Below are positions 39,424-48,345 of a DNA stretch of 48,345 nucleotides, in pieces. The stretch comes from a bacterium. GTDB taxonomy: Bacteria > Patescibacteriota > Patescibacteriia > Patescibacteriales > XYC2-FULL-47-12. The notes beneath the pieces are model-generated. The model saw nothing but the letters and a program-made list of their open reading frames with translations, did not search any database and was not told the origin of the DNA. The stretch covers positions 1 to 48,345 of the forward strand of contig JAUYLZ010000036.1 in assembly GCA_030698385.1 (NCBI GenBank). The letters run 5' to 3'. Position numbers and translations under genes: made by a program. Positions within the stretch are counted from its first letter, which is position 1. The number at the start of each line of letters is the position of its first letter.

Positions 39424-40647
39424 GACGGTGTGCCTATTGAAGAATGAGCCAACGAGTTTGTTCTATGTGGCTTACATAAACTCCGCTTGGAGGATATGTG
39501 AAGTGAAAGCGAGGGTTAATCGCCCGCATCTTACTTTTTAGATAAGAGATTTATGTTAGTCTCTTGTCTAAATCGTAAGAAAGTCGCATGGACAAGACCC
39601 GAAGCCGGGTGATCTAACCATGACCAGGTTGAATGTCGTCGAAAGACGGCAGGAGGACCGAACCCACAAGCCGTGCAACACTTGGGGATGAGTTGTGGTT
39701 AGCGGAGAAATTCCAATCGAACTCGGCAATAGCTGGTTCTCCTCGAAATAGCTTTAGGGCTAGCCTTGGATGCTTACTACAGGGGGTAGAGCACTGGATA
39801 AGAGTTGGGTCTTCGGATACCACTCTTAATCAAACTCCGAATACCTGTAGGTGAAATCCAGGAGTCAGACTATGGGGGCTAAGCTCCATCAGTCAAAAGG
39901 GAAACAGCCCAGACCGTAAATTAAGGTCCCTAAATTCATGCTAAGTGTGAAAGGTGGTGTCGCGACTGCGACAACTAGGAGGTTGGCTTAGAAGCAGCCA
40001 TCCTTTAAATAAAGCGTAATAGCTCACTAGTCTAGTTACCGCGCGCCGAAAATGTAACGGGGCTAAGCATGATACCGAAATTACGGATTTCTCGATTTTA
40101 TCGAGAAGTGGTAGAGGAGCATTCCTTGCATCATTGAAGTCGTCTCGCGAGAGATGGTGGAGAGCAGGGAAGAGAGAATGTTGGCATAAGTAGCAAAAAG
40201 GCGGGTGAGAACCCCGCCCACCGAAAGCTTAAGGTTTCCTGGGCAACGTAAATCGGCCCAGGGTTAGTCGGTCCTAAGGTGAGTCTAGTGTAGTGCTAGG
40301 GTAGCCGATGGATGACGCCGTCAATATTCGGCGACTACTATTGTATTTCAATGGAGTGACGCACCAGTGATGTTTAAGCGTTCTATGGTATGAACGTTGC
40401 TGCCTCGCGTTGAACTTTGCCAGGAAAATCCGGCATAATTTTGTTCAACAAAGGTGGCAGAAGTTGAAGCGCTTTTCGTGGAGACAACTTAAGTTGAACT
40501 GGTGCCTAGAAAAACTTCTAGAGCTAATGCGATAGTATCCGTACCGTAAACCGACACAGGTAAGCGAGGCGAGAAGCCTCAGGTGCACGAGAGAACCCTC
40601 GTTTAGGAACTCGGCAAAACAGCGGTCGTAATTTCGAGATAAGGCCT

Positions 40648-40665
40648 CCCCGCATTTTGCGGGGC
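40648..40665 (+). repeat. 23S hairpin repeat, copy 2
   Basis: Same CCCCGCATTTTGCGGGG palindrome, between AAGGCCT and CGCAGCTAACG. Confidence 0.85.
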
Positions 40666-40825
40666 GCAGCTAACGACTCCAAGCAACTGTTTATCAAAAA
40701 CATAGCTCCCTGCTAACTCTTACGAGGATGTATAGGGGGTGACGCCTGGCCAGTGTCCGAACGTTAAAGGGAGAGGTTATTTGCCTTCGGGCGAAGAAGC
40801 TTTGATCTGAAGCGCGGATGAACGC

Positions 40826-40902
<77 letters not shown>

Positions 40903-41047
40903 CTTGGGGACTGTCTCAACGAGGGACTCGGCGAAATTGCAAGGCGAGTAAAGATGCTCGCTACCCATAGCCGGACGAAAAGACCCCGTGAAGCTTTACT
41001 ATAACTTGATATTGTGTTTTGGTATGCTCTGTTCAGTATAGGTGGGA

Positions 41048-41066
41048 GCCCCGCATTTTGCGGGGC
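41048..41066 (+). repeat. 23S hairpin repeat, copy 3
   Basis: Same palindrome after ATAGGTGGGAG, where most bacteria have a longer stem before the AATACCACCCT region. Confidence 0.85.
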
Positions 41067-41863
41067 GACAGTGAGATACCACCCTTAGTATGTTGAAACA
41101 CTAACCTCATCTCGTTATCCGAGAAAGGGACAGTATCTGGCGGGTAGTTTGTCTGGGGCGGATGCCTCCTAAAAAGTAACGGAGGCGTTTACAAAGGTTG
41201 GCTATCTCGGGATGGAAACCCGAGAGATAGTGTAAAGGCATAAGCCAGCTTTACTGCGAGACCTACAAGTCAAGCAGTTGCGAAAGCAGAACTTAGTGAT
41301 CCGACCGTCCAATATAGGATGGCGGAAGCTCAACGGATAAAAGTTACTCCGGGGATAACAGGCTAGTCGCGCCCAAGCGTCCACAGCGACGGCGCGGTTC
41401 GGCACCTCGATGTCGGCTCGTCTCATCCTGGGGGTGAAGAAGCTCCCAAGGGTTTGGCTGTTCGCCAATTAAAGAGGCACGCGAGCTGGGTTCAGACCGT
41501 CGTAAGACAGGTCGGTCTCCTATCCGCTATGGGCGTAGAAATTTGAGAAGTCCCTTCCCTAGTACGAGAGGACCGGGAAGGACAAACCTCTGGTGTACCA
41601 GTTGTTCTACCAAGGGCATTGCTGGGTAGCCACGTTTGGTTTGGATAAGCGCTGAAAGCATATAAGCGCGAAGCCGTCTTCAAGATTAGATTTCATAGGT
41701 TCGTCGGAGACTACGACGTTGATAGGCTCTAGGTGTAAGCACAGTAATGTGTTAAGCCGAGGAGTACTAATAAACCATTTTTTACTCTTTACCTTTTAGG
41801 TTTTGTAGAAAGCATATTTTTTAATACTTATATAGAGTACACAATTTATTATTCGTGTATTTT

Positions 41864-41983
<120 letters not shown>

Positions 41984-42010
41984 AAAGTATGTGAGAATAA
42001 GTGGCTGGGG

Positions 42011-42126
42011 TGAACACGGAAGTTAATCCGCCAGCTGGCGGAGCCGATGGTACTTGGGATTATTCTGTAGGGAGAGCTCGCCTCGCCTCGCTTCGCGAAG
42101 TCGAAGCGGGTAGGTCGGTGCCAAGA
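42011..42126 (+). pseudogene. Partial 5S rRNA copy invaded by palindromes
   Basis: After GTGGCTGGGG the sequence matches the 5S from GAACACGGAAGTTAA to GTAGGTCGGTGCCAAGA, so the 5' third is missing. Two insertions break it: TCCGCCAGCTGGCGGA (42027-42042) in place of GCCTTTCAGC, and CTCGCCTCGCCTCGCTTCGC plus GAAGTCGAAGCGGG (42077-42110) before TAGGTCGGTG. It cannot form a normal 5S. Confidence 0.85.
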
Positions 42127-42197
42127 TGGTGTATTTTATTTTTGTTAAAAAAAATCAGAAAAATAGCGGTTTTTAATTAGGCCGCTTTTTTTATATA

Positions 42198-42363
42198 CCT
42201 TGAATTACGAAATGAATAAAAATTACTCTTTTTGTCATTCCCGTCCCGCAGACTGCGGGAGGAATCCAGTGTTAACACGCTAAAACCTAGATTCCTGCCT
42301 GAGTTTACCCCGTGCTATGACACGGGACAGGAATGACAATTGAGGATATTTCGTAATTCAAGG
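42198..42363. repeat. MITE-like element, copy C, with nested inverted ends
   Basis: Outer ends CCTTGAATTACGAAAT (42198-42213) and ATTTCGTAATTCAAGG (42348-42363) are perfect 16-bp inverted repeats. Inner ends are GTCATTCCCGTCCC and GGGACAGGAATGAC (42234-42337). It is the most complete copy in the window; copies A and B lack the left outer end. Confidence 0.8.
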
Positions 42364-42580
42364 AACTTCAGTAAAAGTTTTAAACAATTCCGATACATTC
42401 GGAATAGTTTAAAACTTGGTTTAGATGAAAAATAGTTTGCCAAGTTTAAAACTTGGCCGCCGTGCCCGCTTCGCCTGCAAAGCGAGGCGAGTGAGGCGGA
42501 CTGTTTTAAACTTTTACATCTTGAGAGAGCAAGAAAAAATTTTAAACTTTTGCTTAAGTTTCAGTTTATTGATAATTTTT

Positions 42581-42664
42581 CTTGAATTACGAAATTGCTT
42601 TTTTACTTACTCTAAAACCTTTTTTTGTCATTTTCGTGCCTGCCGGCAGGCAGACAGGAATGCA
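42581..42664. repeat. MITE-like element, copy D (diverged, short)
   Basis: The left outer end CTTGAATTACGAAATT (42581-42596), a T-rich spacer, then GTCATTTTCGTGCCTGCC and GGCAGACAGGAATGCA. The core is replaced by the GCCTGCCGGCAGGC palindrome. Confidence 0.65.
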
Positions 42665-42719
42665 ATCGGTTCCGCAATTAATAATTCAGCCATATTTTAA
42701 TTTGTAAAATACGTTCTTC

Positions 42720-42748
42720 TTGAAAAAAGTAAAGTGATCTGTTATGAT
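42720..42748 (+). promoter_or_regulatory. Promoter of the M16 peptidase gene
   Basis: TTGAAA (42720-42725), a 17-base spacer, TATGAT (42743-42748), 30 bases before the ATG. Confidence 0.6.
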
Positions 42749-42777
42749 GAAAGGACTTTATTATTAAAGCTAAAAAA

Positions 42778-44043
42778 ATGCAAAAAAAAGAAGTATTAAA
42801 AAATGGCGTTCGCTTGCTGACCATTCCCATGAAAGGCACTCAGACATTTACATTTTTGGTAATGGTCGCGACCGGTTCACGACATGAAATTCAAGAAAAC
42901 AGCGGTATATCACACTTTCTTGAACATATGTTTTTCAAAGGCACAAAGAAGCGTCCCACTACGCTCGCGATATCATCCGCGCTTGATAAAATTGGCGGCG
43001 AGTTTAATGCGTTTACTTCCAAAGAATACACCGGTTACTACGCAAAAGTTGACGGTAAGCACGCCTTGACGGCAATAGATGTAATAAGTGACATGCTGCA
43101 TAATTCTAAGTTTGAATCTCGTGAAATTGAGAGAGAGAAAGGGGTGATTTTGGAAGAAGAAAATATGTACAAAAATAATCCAATGATCTATATTGATGAC
43201 GTATTTGAAGAGTGTTTGTTTGGCGATACGCCGCTGGGTCGCGATACGATTGGCACAAGAGAAAACATCAAATCATTTATCAGACAAGATTTTATCGATT
43301 ATTTTAAGTCGCAGTATAGAGGCAAGGATGTTGTAATTTGTTTGGCTGGAAATTTTAAAAATAACGATGTGGCAATTGCCAAAAAATATGCCAGTATAAT
43401 CAGGGAAGGGGATAAAAATATAGCGGTTGATTTTGAAAATACTCAGAGCGAGCCATGTTTAAAAATTAAAATAAAAAAAACCGATCAAATAAATTTATCA
43501 GTTGGTGTAAAAGCGTATAGCTACAATCATAAAGATTATTTGACCCTGCAATTATTGAGTATTATTCTAGGTGGCCCAATGAGTTCCAGGCTCTTTATAA
43601 ACGTTAGAGAGCGCAAAGGGCTTGCCTATAGCATTCACACGCAAGCCGATGGCTATAGAGATATTGGATATTTGACGACAACCGTCGGTACATCGCTCGC
43701 CAGTGTTAATTTGGCGGTTAAGACAATTATTGACGAGTACAAAAAGGTTAAAAAAATTCTGGTAGGAAAAGATGAGTTGCAGAAAGCAAAAGACTATTTA
43801 AATGGAAAGTTAGTGCTAACACTGGAGTCCTCTGATAGCATAGCTAGTTGGTATGCCAAGCAGGAAGTATTGGACTATAAAAATAATCTAACTCCGGAGA
43901 AATTTTTACAAATGATTAATAAGATCAGCGCTCAAGATATACAAGATATTGCTAGGCAGATATTTGTAAACAAGAATTTGAATTTAGCAATAATTGGAGA
44001 CAAAATTGATAAAGATGGGCTGGAAAAAATATTAAAATTTTAA
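42778..44043 (+). CDS. M16 family zinc peptidase (processing peptidase-like)
   Basis: 421 residues, the size of single-unit M16B peptidases (mitochondrial processing peptidase beta/YmxG type). The inverted zinc motif HxxEH is present as HFLEH (H46, E49, H50), with the downstream acidic ligand in EREKGVILEEENMYKNNP (about 117-134). The second half carries RERKGLAYSIHTQADGYRD, the substrate-binding motif. No signal peptide, so it is cytoplasmic or secreted by other means. The substrate is unknown; family members degrade peptides or trim precursors. A single-gene unit with its own promoter and terminator. No SD. Confidence 0.92.
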   Translation: MQKKEVLKNGVRLLTIPMKGTQTFTFLVMVATGSRHEIQENSGISHFLEHMFFKGTKKRPTTLAISSALDKIGGEFNAFTSKEYTGYYAKVDGKHALTAIDVISDMLHNSKFESREIEREKGVILEEENMYKNNPMIYIDDVFEECLFGDTPLGRDTIGTRENIKSFIRQDFIDYFKSQYRGKDVVICLAGNFKNNDVAIAKKYASIIREGDKNIAVDFENTQSEPCLKIKIKKTDQINLSVGVKAYSYNHKDYLTLQLLSIILGGPMSSRLFINVRERKGLAYSIHTQADGYRDIGYLTTTVGTSLASVNLAVKTIIDEYKKVKKILVGKDELQKAKDYLNGKLVLTLESSDSIASWYAKQEVLDYKNNLTPEKFLQMINKISAQDIQDIARQIFVNKNLNLAIIGDKIDKDGLEKILKF

Positions 44044-44080
44044 TAAAAATTAACTAAGAACAAATCGTTCCAAGTTAAAA

Positions 44081-44113
44081 AAATCCGAAATTTATGATAT
44101 TTCGGATTTTTTT
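44081..44113 (+). terminator. Intrinsic terminator after the M16 gene
   Basis: AAATCCGAAAT and ATTTCGGATTT form an 11-bp stem with a short loop, then TTTTT. Confidence 0.9.
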
Positions 44114-44160
44114 ATACGATAATTAACGCGCTAAATGCAGCTATAGCCTGAATTTATATT

Positions 44161-44326
44161 TACCCTCACACAAAATGCCTTTGACCCGCTTCGCCATAGC
44201 TATAGCGAGGCGAGCGAAGTCAGAGGTTAATACAATATGTCGTGCCGGTGGTTTACCCCATGAAATAGTGCCATAGGCAATTTCACAGGGTGAAATGCCA
44301 TCGGCCACGATATCTTTGTGTGTGGG
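44161..44326. ncRNA. Predicted structured element with three-way junction, unknown class
   Basis: The outer stem ACCCTCACACAAA (44162-44174) pairs with TTTGTGTGTGGGT (44315-44327) at 12 of 13 positions. Inside are two arms. Arm 1 is CCTTTGAC (44178-44185) with GTCAGAGG (44219-44226), with a CGCTTCGCC/GGCGAGC palindrome at its tip. Arm 2 is TCGTGCCGGTGG (44240-44251) with CCATCGGCCACGA (44298-44310), continued by TGAAAT..ATTTCA and GCC-ATA-GGC. It is GC-richer than its surroundings. It does not show tmRNA, RNase P, SRP or 6S landmarks. Strand and transcription unknown; a DNA cruciform or repeat composite is the alternative. Confidence 0.45.
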
Positions 44327-45211
44327 TTTACTAAAAGTGGTATTGCTAAAATTGTTTATTTAAAAAAATTTTAATCGCCGTAGAAAATATGTATTTTAGC
44401 TCTAATTCATGGGCAAATATTATCTTTCCGTAACGCTATAGTCTTGGCAAGCGGGCGGATTAGATGGAACCAGATTAAATTATTCCTGTAAAATGATTAA
44501 ATGCGCAGGTTATAAAAAATAGTATTATAACTAATTTAATAATACTTGGTTACTAGCAATTGGAGTAAGTTTGATATTTAGAAGCAGGGGATGGGTAGAT
44601 TAGATTATGAAAACTAAGTAATGAATTTACCAATGAGCAATGATAATTTAATATAAAAATAAGTATGGTTTATAGGGGCTAGTAGAAATGAAACTGACTA
44701 AAACAGATTGTTTAATTGTATTTTTAAGGTATTGTTTAGGGTGTTTTATTAATTATGAAATGCTCTATTTTTTTGTAAAAAATAGTTGGGTATCAGCAAT
44801 AAATTGTCCGTATTTAAATTTAGAAAATAATACATAAATATGTAGATATTTCACGATGTAAGGAGTTAATAAGTTTATACGATATTAGTTGTAAACAGTT
44901 GGCAAAATTAGATTAATGTTGGACTGACTTTCATAAACAAAAAAAAGAGTAAATCAGTTGCCGGGTTGTCAAGAAATTAGTTGTCTGGCTATGCCTGCCG
45001 GTAGGCAGGGAAAACGGAAAATTGAAATTAGATATGCCGTTATTCATTGCGCCGCCAATGTCTATTTTCCATTTCTATTCTCTATTACTAGGCAACAAAT
45101 TTCCAGACAACTGGATAACTAATAATATTCTGTGAAACTAAATTGTAAATTATAAATAAATTAAGATTGCCGGCAGTGTAATTAATTTACAAAACTTTTG
45201 TGTGATCTATA

Positions 45212-45688
45212 ATCCGATATCAAGAAATAGCTATATAAAAAATAATGGGTATAAACTTATTAAAAAATAAGCAATGCGGAGATAAAAAATTTCTAAATAT
45301 TTTAATATCGGATAGATATCGGATAGGAGATTGAAGCGCGATTAATATATAAAAAATTTTTGATTCAATAACAAAAGTTTAAGTGAAATTTTAAAAATAA
45401 ATTGTAATTACGATAACATAAAATATTATATCGGATAAAATTTAAAAAATATAAATAGTGTGGATAATTAAAAATAACTGAATAATAATGACAAATATAG
45501 CAAATGAGGTGTGTATTAATAAAATGAGGTATTTTGGTACTAATTTTTTTTTGACTAAAATTAAATAGAATAAGCCACATATCGGATAAAAAATATCTAT
45601 CGGATAATATTAAATTAAGTCTATTTTTACTTGATTCAGACCCCATAAAAATGTTATAATAAACTCAACACATTAAAACTATCCGATA
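45212..45688. promoter_or_regulatory. Cluster of TATCGGATA sites upstream of the giant surface gene
   Basis: Exact copies of TATCGGATA or its complement TATCCGATA begin at 45306, 45317, 45429, 45580, 45598 and 45680; AATCCGATA at 45211 matches 8 of 9. Two are 11 bases apart (one helical turn) and two are 18 apart. Copies continue inside the gene (45793, 46060, 46336, plus 8 of 9 at 45820). They look like operator or iteron sites. Confidence 0.65.
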
Positions 45689-45725
45689 TTAAAAAGTACT
45701 TGTTTGCAAGTATTTTTATATCCCC

Positions 45726-48345
45726 ATGCTTGGTCAAAAAAATAACAAACAAATAGGTCGTAATATATCTGAGGAGGATTTGAACTTTAGTCTATCCGAT
45801 ACGTTTGATTTGGAGAAAAAATCCGATAATTTAGAGATAGAAAAAATAGAATTTAGTGGTGACAAAAATGTCTATATATCTTTGGCTGAAGCGGCTAAAT
45901 ACACAAAATTTTCTCAGGACTATATATCCTTGATGGCGCGCACAAAAAGAATATCGGCTAAAAAGTTTGGGCGAAACTGGAAGATTAGGATGATTGATAT
46001 AGATAATTATATTAAAAAAATTGATGATAAAAAATTTGAAAAAGATGATGAAGAAGAAGTATCGGATACTTTTGATAAAAAAGTAATTTCAACGGATAAA
46101 AAATTAACAATATCGTTAAAAGCAAATAAGGCTTTTGATTTATTGTCAGATAGCAATTTTACGAATTTTTCTCGCCACAAATTCCAAACATTGATGGCGA
46201 GTTTTTTAATTATTACGATTGTATCTTTTAGCACATTTACTTGGCTTTCACCAACGTACTCCTTTACTGAAAAAAATGGCTGGATTGACCTTGGCAACAA
46301 GCTTGCCTCAGTATATGAAAACTCAAAAAATATTGTATCCGATAAGGTTGGTTCCCTGGTTAACAAAACAGTAGAAAAAGGCAGTGATATAAAAATAGAT
46401 TTAAATAGTATCGCCAAAGATGAAAATTCTAGTATTGAAAAAGTTGCGGCAGTGGAAACCGTGAAAGAAATTGAAAATATTGGCAGTGGCATTTCAATCA
46501 CTTTATCAAATCTGGAAAACACGACAAAGACTCGCCAAAATTATTTATTCAGCATTATTGATTATACTGTCAAAAAAACCATTCAAAGCGCGGATACAAT
46601 TACCGATGACTTAAAGCTGTCATTCCAAAAGATATTTACATTGCCGGTTCAGGCAATTCCGGCGCCGCTGAAACAAATTGTAGTGAGTGGAGTTAAACTG
46701 TCCCAAAGTACAATCTCCGGAACCAGCCGAGCGCTAGGCCGTTTTGATAATAATATTGAAAAAGTGGCTGGAGCTTTTGAGCTAACAAATAGCGATGAGT
46801 CATTAAAAGATAAAATGCTCGCCAAAATTTATAACGCATCTGAGAATCAAAAATATTTGGCTCAGGCTATTAATGAAAAAAGCAATGAAAATATCGGCAG
46901 TTTAAAAACTTCTCAGAAGAATCTGGGTATATCATTTGTGCTCGCGGCAAATAATGTCGTAAAAAGCATAGAGGATTTTGTTGATAACAAAATACAAGCA
47001 GGTCAAACAAGCGTAAAAGGAGCTCATGAAGTCGCGAAAAATTCACCTGCAAAAATTTGGCAAAAAGTGGATGATGGTTTGGGTATAGTCGGTAATACTT
47101 TGGATAGATATATAGCCAGATCACAAGATACTGTCTATACTGGAGCTCTAAAGTCCGAGCGATCTTTATCCAAACTGGGAGAGGCTGTAAAAAGTTTGTT
47201 TACACCAAAGGTGATATGGCAAAAATTTGCTCAAGGCCAGGAGGTCAAAGAACAGGTTGATAGGCAAGTTGCTCCGATTAGCATTACTGACGGGAGACAA
47301 GGCAGAACAACAGTTGTTGAATTGCCGGTTTATACGAAAGAAGTTCCGGCGCGTACCCAAAGTGAGATTGTAAAAGAAATTATTAATAATCAAACAGTTG
47401 AGGTAGCTAAGGATTTTTGGGACTTAACTGTTCCTGGCAATCTTTATGTTCAAGGCAACGCAGAATTTTTTTCTAATATTGTAATTAGCGGTCAGGCAGA
47501 TTTTCGCTCGCCGCTATATAATACTCTTGAAACTTTTGTCATTGACGATGATGTGGATGTAACTCGTAGCTTAACTATTGCCAGCCAGTCAGGGCTAGGT
47601 TTAACCATTGGAGTTGAAGGCGACTCAAGTTATTTAAATTTTGGCGGCAGTGTTGCCGGAGAAGAAGGATTTGGTATTCGCAGTAAAGGCGGATTTATTC
47701 AATACAAAAATTATAACGGGCAATGGGTCTCTTTGAGTTCGTTAACACACGGTGGCGGCGGCGGTGGCGGCAACACTATCACGAATAATACCTACAACAC
47801 ATATAACACAACCGCTGGTACGGTAACTGGCAGTAATATCGGCGAGGTGGCTTATTATAGCGCCAGTGGCGATACGGTGGTTGGCACCTCAACTCTCTAC
47901 ATCGCCTCGACCGGCTTGGTTGGCATATCAACGACATCTCCATTGTCGCAGTTGGATGTTTTTGGCAGCGCCATTATCAGCGGCGCTAATCGCTATATTA
48001 ATTTTGGCGACACAGCCGGCTCCGGCGGCTATGGCTTTCGCGATAACGGCGGTACAATGCAGTTTAAAAATTCCAGTGGCTCATGGACGGACTTTGGTAC
48101 TGGCAGTGGCGGCGGCTCCGGAGTTTGGGCAACTAGTTCAAATAATTTGGTAATTTCACCAACACCAACTTCCTACGTTACTGTGCTCGGCGGCAACGCC
48201 ACAACAACCGATTGGTCCAGCGGAGATGTTTTTGAAGTTATCGGCGGTTCAATTTTTGATCAAGCGATATTTTCCGGCAATGTCGGTATTGGCACCACCA
48301 GTCCCTACGCCAAACTCTCAGTCGCCGGCCAGGTGGTCGCTGATT
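45726..48345 (+). CDS. Giant HTH-transmembrane-surface protein (3' end outside window)
   Basis: At least 873 codons from ATG 45726, open at the window edge. Residues about 48-98 form an excisionase/MerR-type helix-turn-helix (VYISLAEAAKYTKFSQDYIS, LMARTKRISAKKFGRNWKIR). An acidic linker follows, then one membrane helix (about 156-176, MASFLIITIVSFSTFTWLS). The exported part is helical or coiled to about 540, then beta-rich. Paired repeats occur: YLNFGGSVAGEEGFGIRSKG (near 636) with YINFGDTAGSGGYGFRDNGG (near 756), and GISTTSPLSQLDVFG with GIGTTSPYAKLSVAG. A glycine linker and an NTITNNTYNTYNTT stretch intervene. GIGTTSP repeats are typical of CPR surface and tail-fibre-like proteins. Location: one cytoplasmic DNA-binding-like domain and a huge exterior. 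Function inferred as adhesion or sensing. Confidence 0.75.
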   Translation, partial: MLGQKNNKQIGRNISEEDLNFSLSDTFDLEKKSDNLEIEKIEFSGDKNVYISLAEAAKYTKFSQDYISLMARTKRISAKKFGRNWKIRMIDIDNYIKKIDDKKFEKDDEEEVSDTFDKKVISTDKKLTISLKANKAFDLLSDSNFTNFSRHKFQTLMASFLIITIVSFSTFTWLSPTYSFTEKNGWIDLGNKLASVYENSKNIVSDKVGSLVNKTVEKGSDIKIDLNSIAKDENSSIEKVAAVETVKEIENIGSGISITLSNLENTTKTRQNYLFSIIDYTVKKTIQSADTITDDLKLSFQKIFTLPVQAIPAPLKQIVVSGVKLSQSTISGTSRALGRFDNNIEKVAGAFELTNSDESLKDKMLAKIYNASENQKYLAQAINEKSNENIGSLKTSQKNLGISFVLAANNVVKSIEDFVDNKIQAGQTSVKGAHEVAKNSPAKIWQKVDDGLGIVGNTLDRYIARSQDTVYTGALKSERSLSKLGEAVKSLFTPKVIWQKFAQGQEVKEQVDRQVAPISITDGRQGRTTVVELPVYTKEVPARTQSEIVKEIINNQTVEVAKDFWDLTVPGNLYVQGNAEFFSNIVISGQADFRSPLYNTLETFVIDDDVDVTRSLTIASQSGLGLTIGVEGDSSYLNFGGSVAGEEGFGIRSKGGFIQYKNYNGQWVSLSSLTHGGGGGGGNTITNNTYNTYNTTAGTVTGSNIGEVAYYSASGDTVVGTSTLYIASTGLVGISTTSPLSQLDVFGSAIISGANRYINFGDTAGSGGYGFRDNGGTMQFKNSSGSWTDFGTGSGGGSGVWATSSNNLVISPTPTSYVTVLGGNATTTDWSSGDVFEVIGGSIFDQAIFSGNVGIGTTSPYAKLSVAGQVVAD

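Larger units (their letters stand above)
41984..42777. other. Repeat nest between 5S rRNA and the M16 peptidase gene
   Basis: About 790 bases without a credible gene. In order it holds a broken 5S copy, a weak AGCGG..CCGCT-TTTTTT terminator (42162-42192), repeat copy C, palindromes AAGTTTTAAAC..GTTTAAAACTT (about 42374-42416) and GCCAAGTTTAAAACTTGGC (about 42440), a CGCTTCGCCT/AGGCGAGTG element (42466-42500), repeat copy D, and the promoter of the next gene. A 91-codon frame at 42425 is built from these repeats and is not a gene. Confidence 0.7.
44044..45725. other. Long AT-rich non-coding region
   Basis: Nearly 1.7 kb without a convincing gene, by far the longest such stretch here. It holds the M16 terminator, a structured element (44161-44326), plain AT-rich DNA (44346-44930), an inverted repeat AGTTGTCTGG..CCAGACAACT (about 44979 and 45102) around a GCCTGCCGGTAGGC palindrome, and a cluster of TATCGGATA sites (45212-45688). 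A 93-codon minus-strand frame at 45365-45646 has protein-unlike composition and no SD. Confidence 0.7.

Noticed and set aside
42425..42700. 91-codon plus-strand frame after the 5S region
   Set aside because: Composed of palindromic repeats and a MITE-like copy; no SD and no conserved protein pattern.
44161..44326. Structured element as RNase P RNA, tmRNA, SRP RNA or 6S RNA
   Set aside because: None of the conserved sequence landmarks of these RNAs was found in it.
45365..45646. 93-codon minus-strand frame in the long AT-rich region
   Set aside because: Composition (Tyr, Phe, Asn, Ile runs) is what AT-rich non-coding DNA gives; it covers the TATCGGATA sites and has no SD.
45212..45688. TATCGGATA cluster as a CRISPR array
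   Set aside because: The unit is only nine bases, spacing is irregular, both orientations occur, and no cas gene is near.
44044..45725. Long AT-rich region as chromosomal origin
   Set aside because: No TTATCCACA-type DnaA boxes and no dnaA/dnaN neighbours seen; kept only as an alternative for the repeated nonamer.

Overview
The window looks like a chromosome segment of a Patescibacteria/CPR bacterium (Parcubacteria-like). This is inferred from gene families and architecture, because no 16S gene is present. The signs are: a tandem family of type IV secretion pilin-like proteins typical of this group; an rpsP-khpA-trmD cluster without rimM; housekeeping genes that start without a Shine-Dalgarno (SD) sequence; a translin-family protein; a MEMO/CapA fusion; small 'GEGWTVWKGPADGDGLSGEE' and 'KPVIYLYP' proteins; a 23S gene with structured insertions; and a giant surface protein with an N-terminal helix-turn-helix. 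The standard genetic code fits every gene read.

Layout. 1-2694 (-): partial divergent phosphohexomutase. 3009-10130 (+): thirteen consecutive pilin-like genes plus one decayed copy, in four subfamilies; most have hypervariable cysteine-rich heads on a nearly constant two-helix membrane tail. 10189-13835 (-): lipoprotein-like gene, tsaD, trmD, khpA, rpsP. 14110-17411 (+): ribosomal protein S1 and ftsH. 17563-18639 (-): operon of six very small genes of unknown function. 18781-26974 (+): membrane protein, pilB, small membrane protein, translin, KPVIYLYP protein, MEMO-CapA fusion, phosphodiesterase. 27041-29991 (-): small hypothetical, efp, and the rpsR/ssb/rpsF group. 30256-38214 (+, one gene on -): CPR-type hypothetical, Trm11-like methyltransferase, small hypotheticals, a GxxExxY remnant, ruvB, rpmF, nusB, rnc, pilT. 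38260-41983 (+): a strong promoter, a structured leader, 23S and 5S rRNA. 41984-42777: a repeat nest with a broken 5S copy. 42778-44043 (+): M16 peptidase. 44044-45725: 1.7 kb of AT-rich non-coding DNA with a predicted three-way-junction element and a cluster of TATCGGATA sites. 45726-end (+): the giant HTH-membrane-surface protein, partial.

Two themes connect the window. The first is cell surface and secretion: pilin array, PilB/PilT ATPases, KPVIYLYP protein, CapA fusion and giant surface protein. The second is pervasive colonisation by short palindromic elements. These sit between genes, in frame inside trmD, the methyltransferase and the CapA fusion, inside 23S rRNA, and inside a duplicated 5S. 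The strongest candidates for something undescribed are: (1) the mosaic pilin array, in which each SD-bearing gene has its own hairpin at the SD; (2) the HTH-TM-surface protein with a field of TATCGGATA sites upstream of and inside its own gene; (3) the six-gene small-ORF operon with a shared IVGxP motif; and (4) the 44161-44326 structured element.
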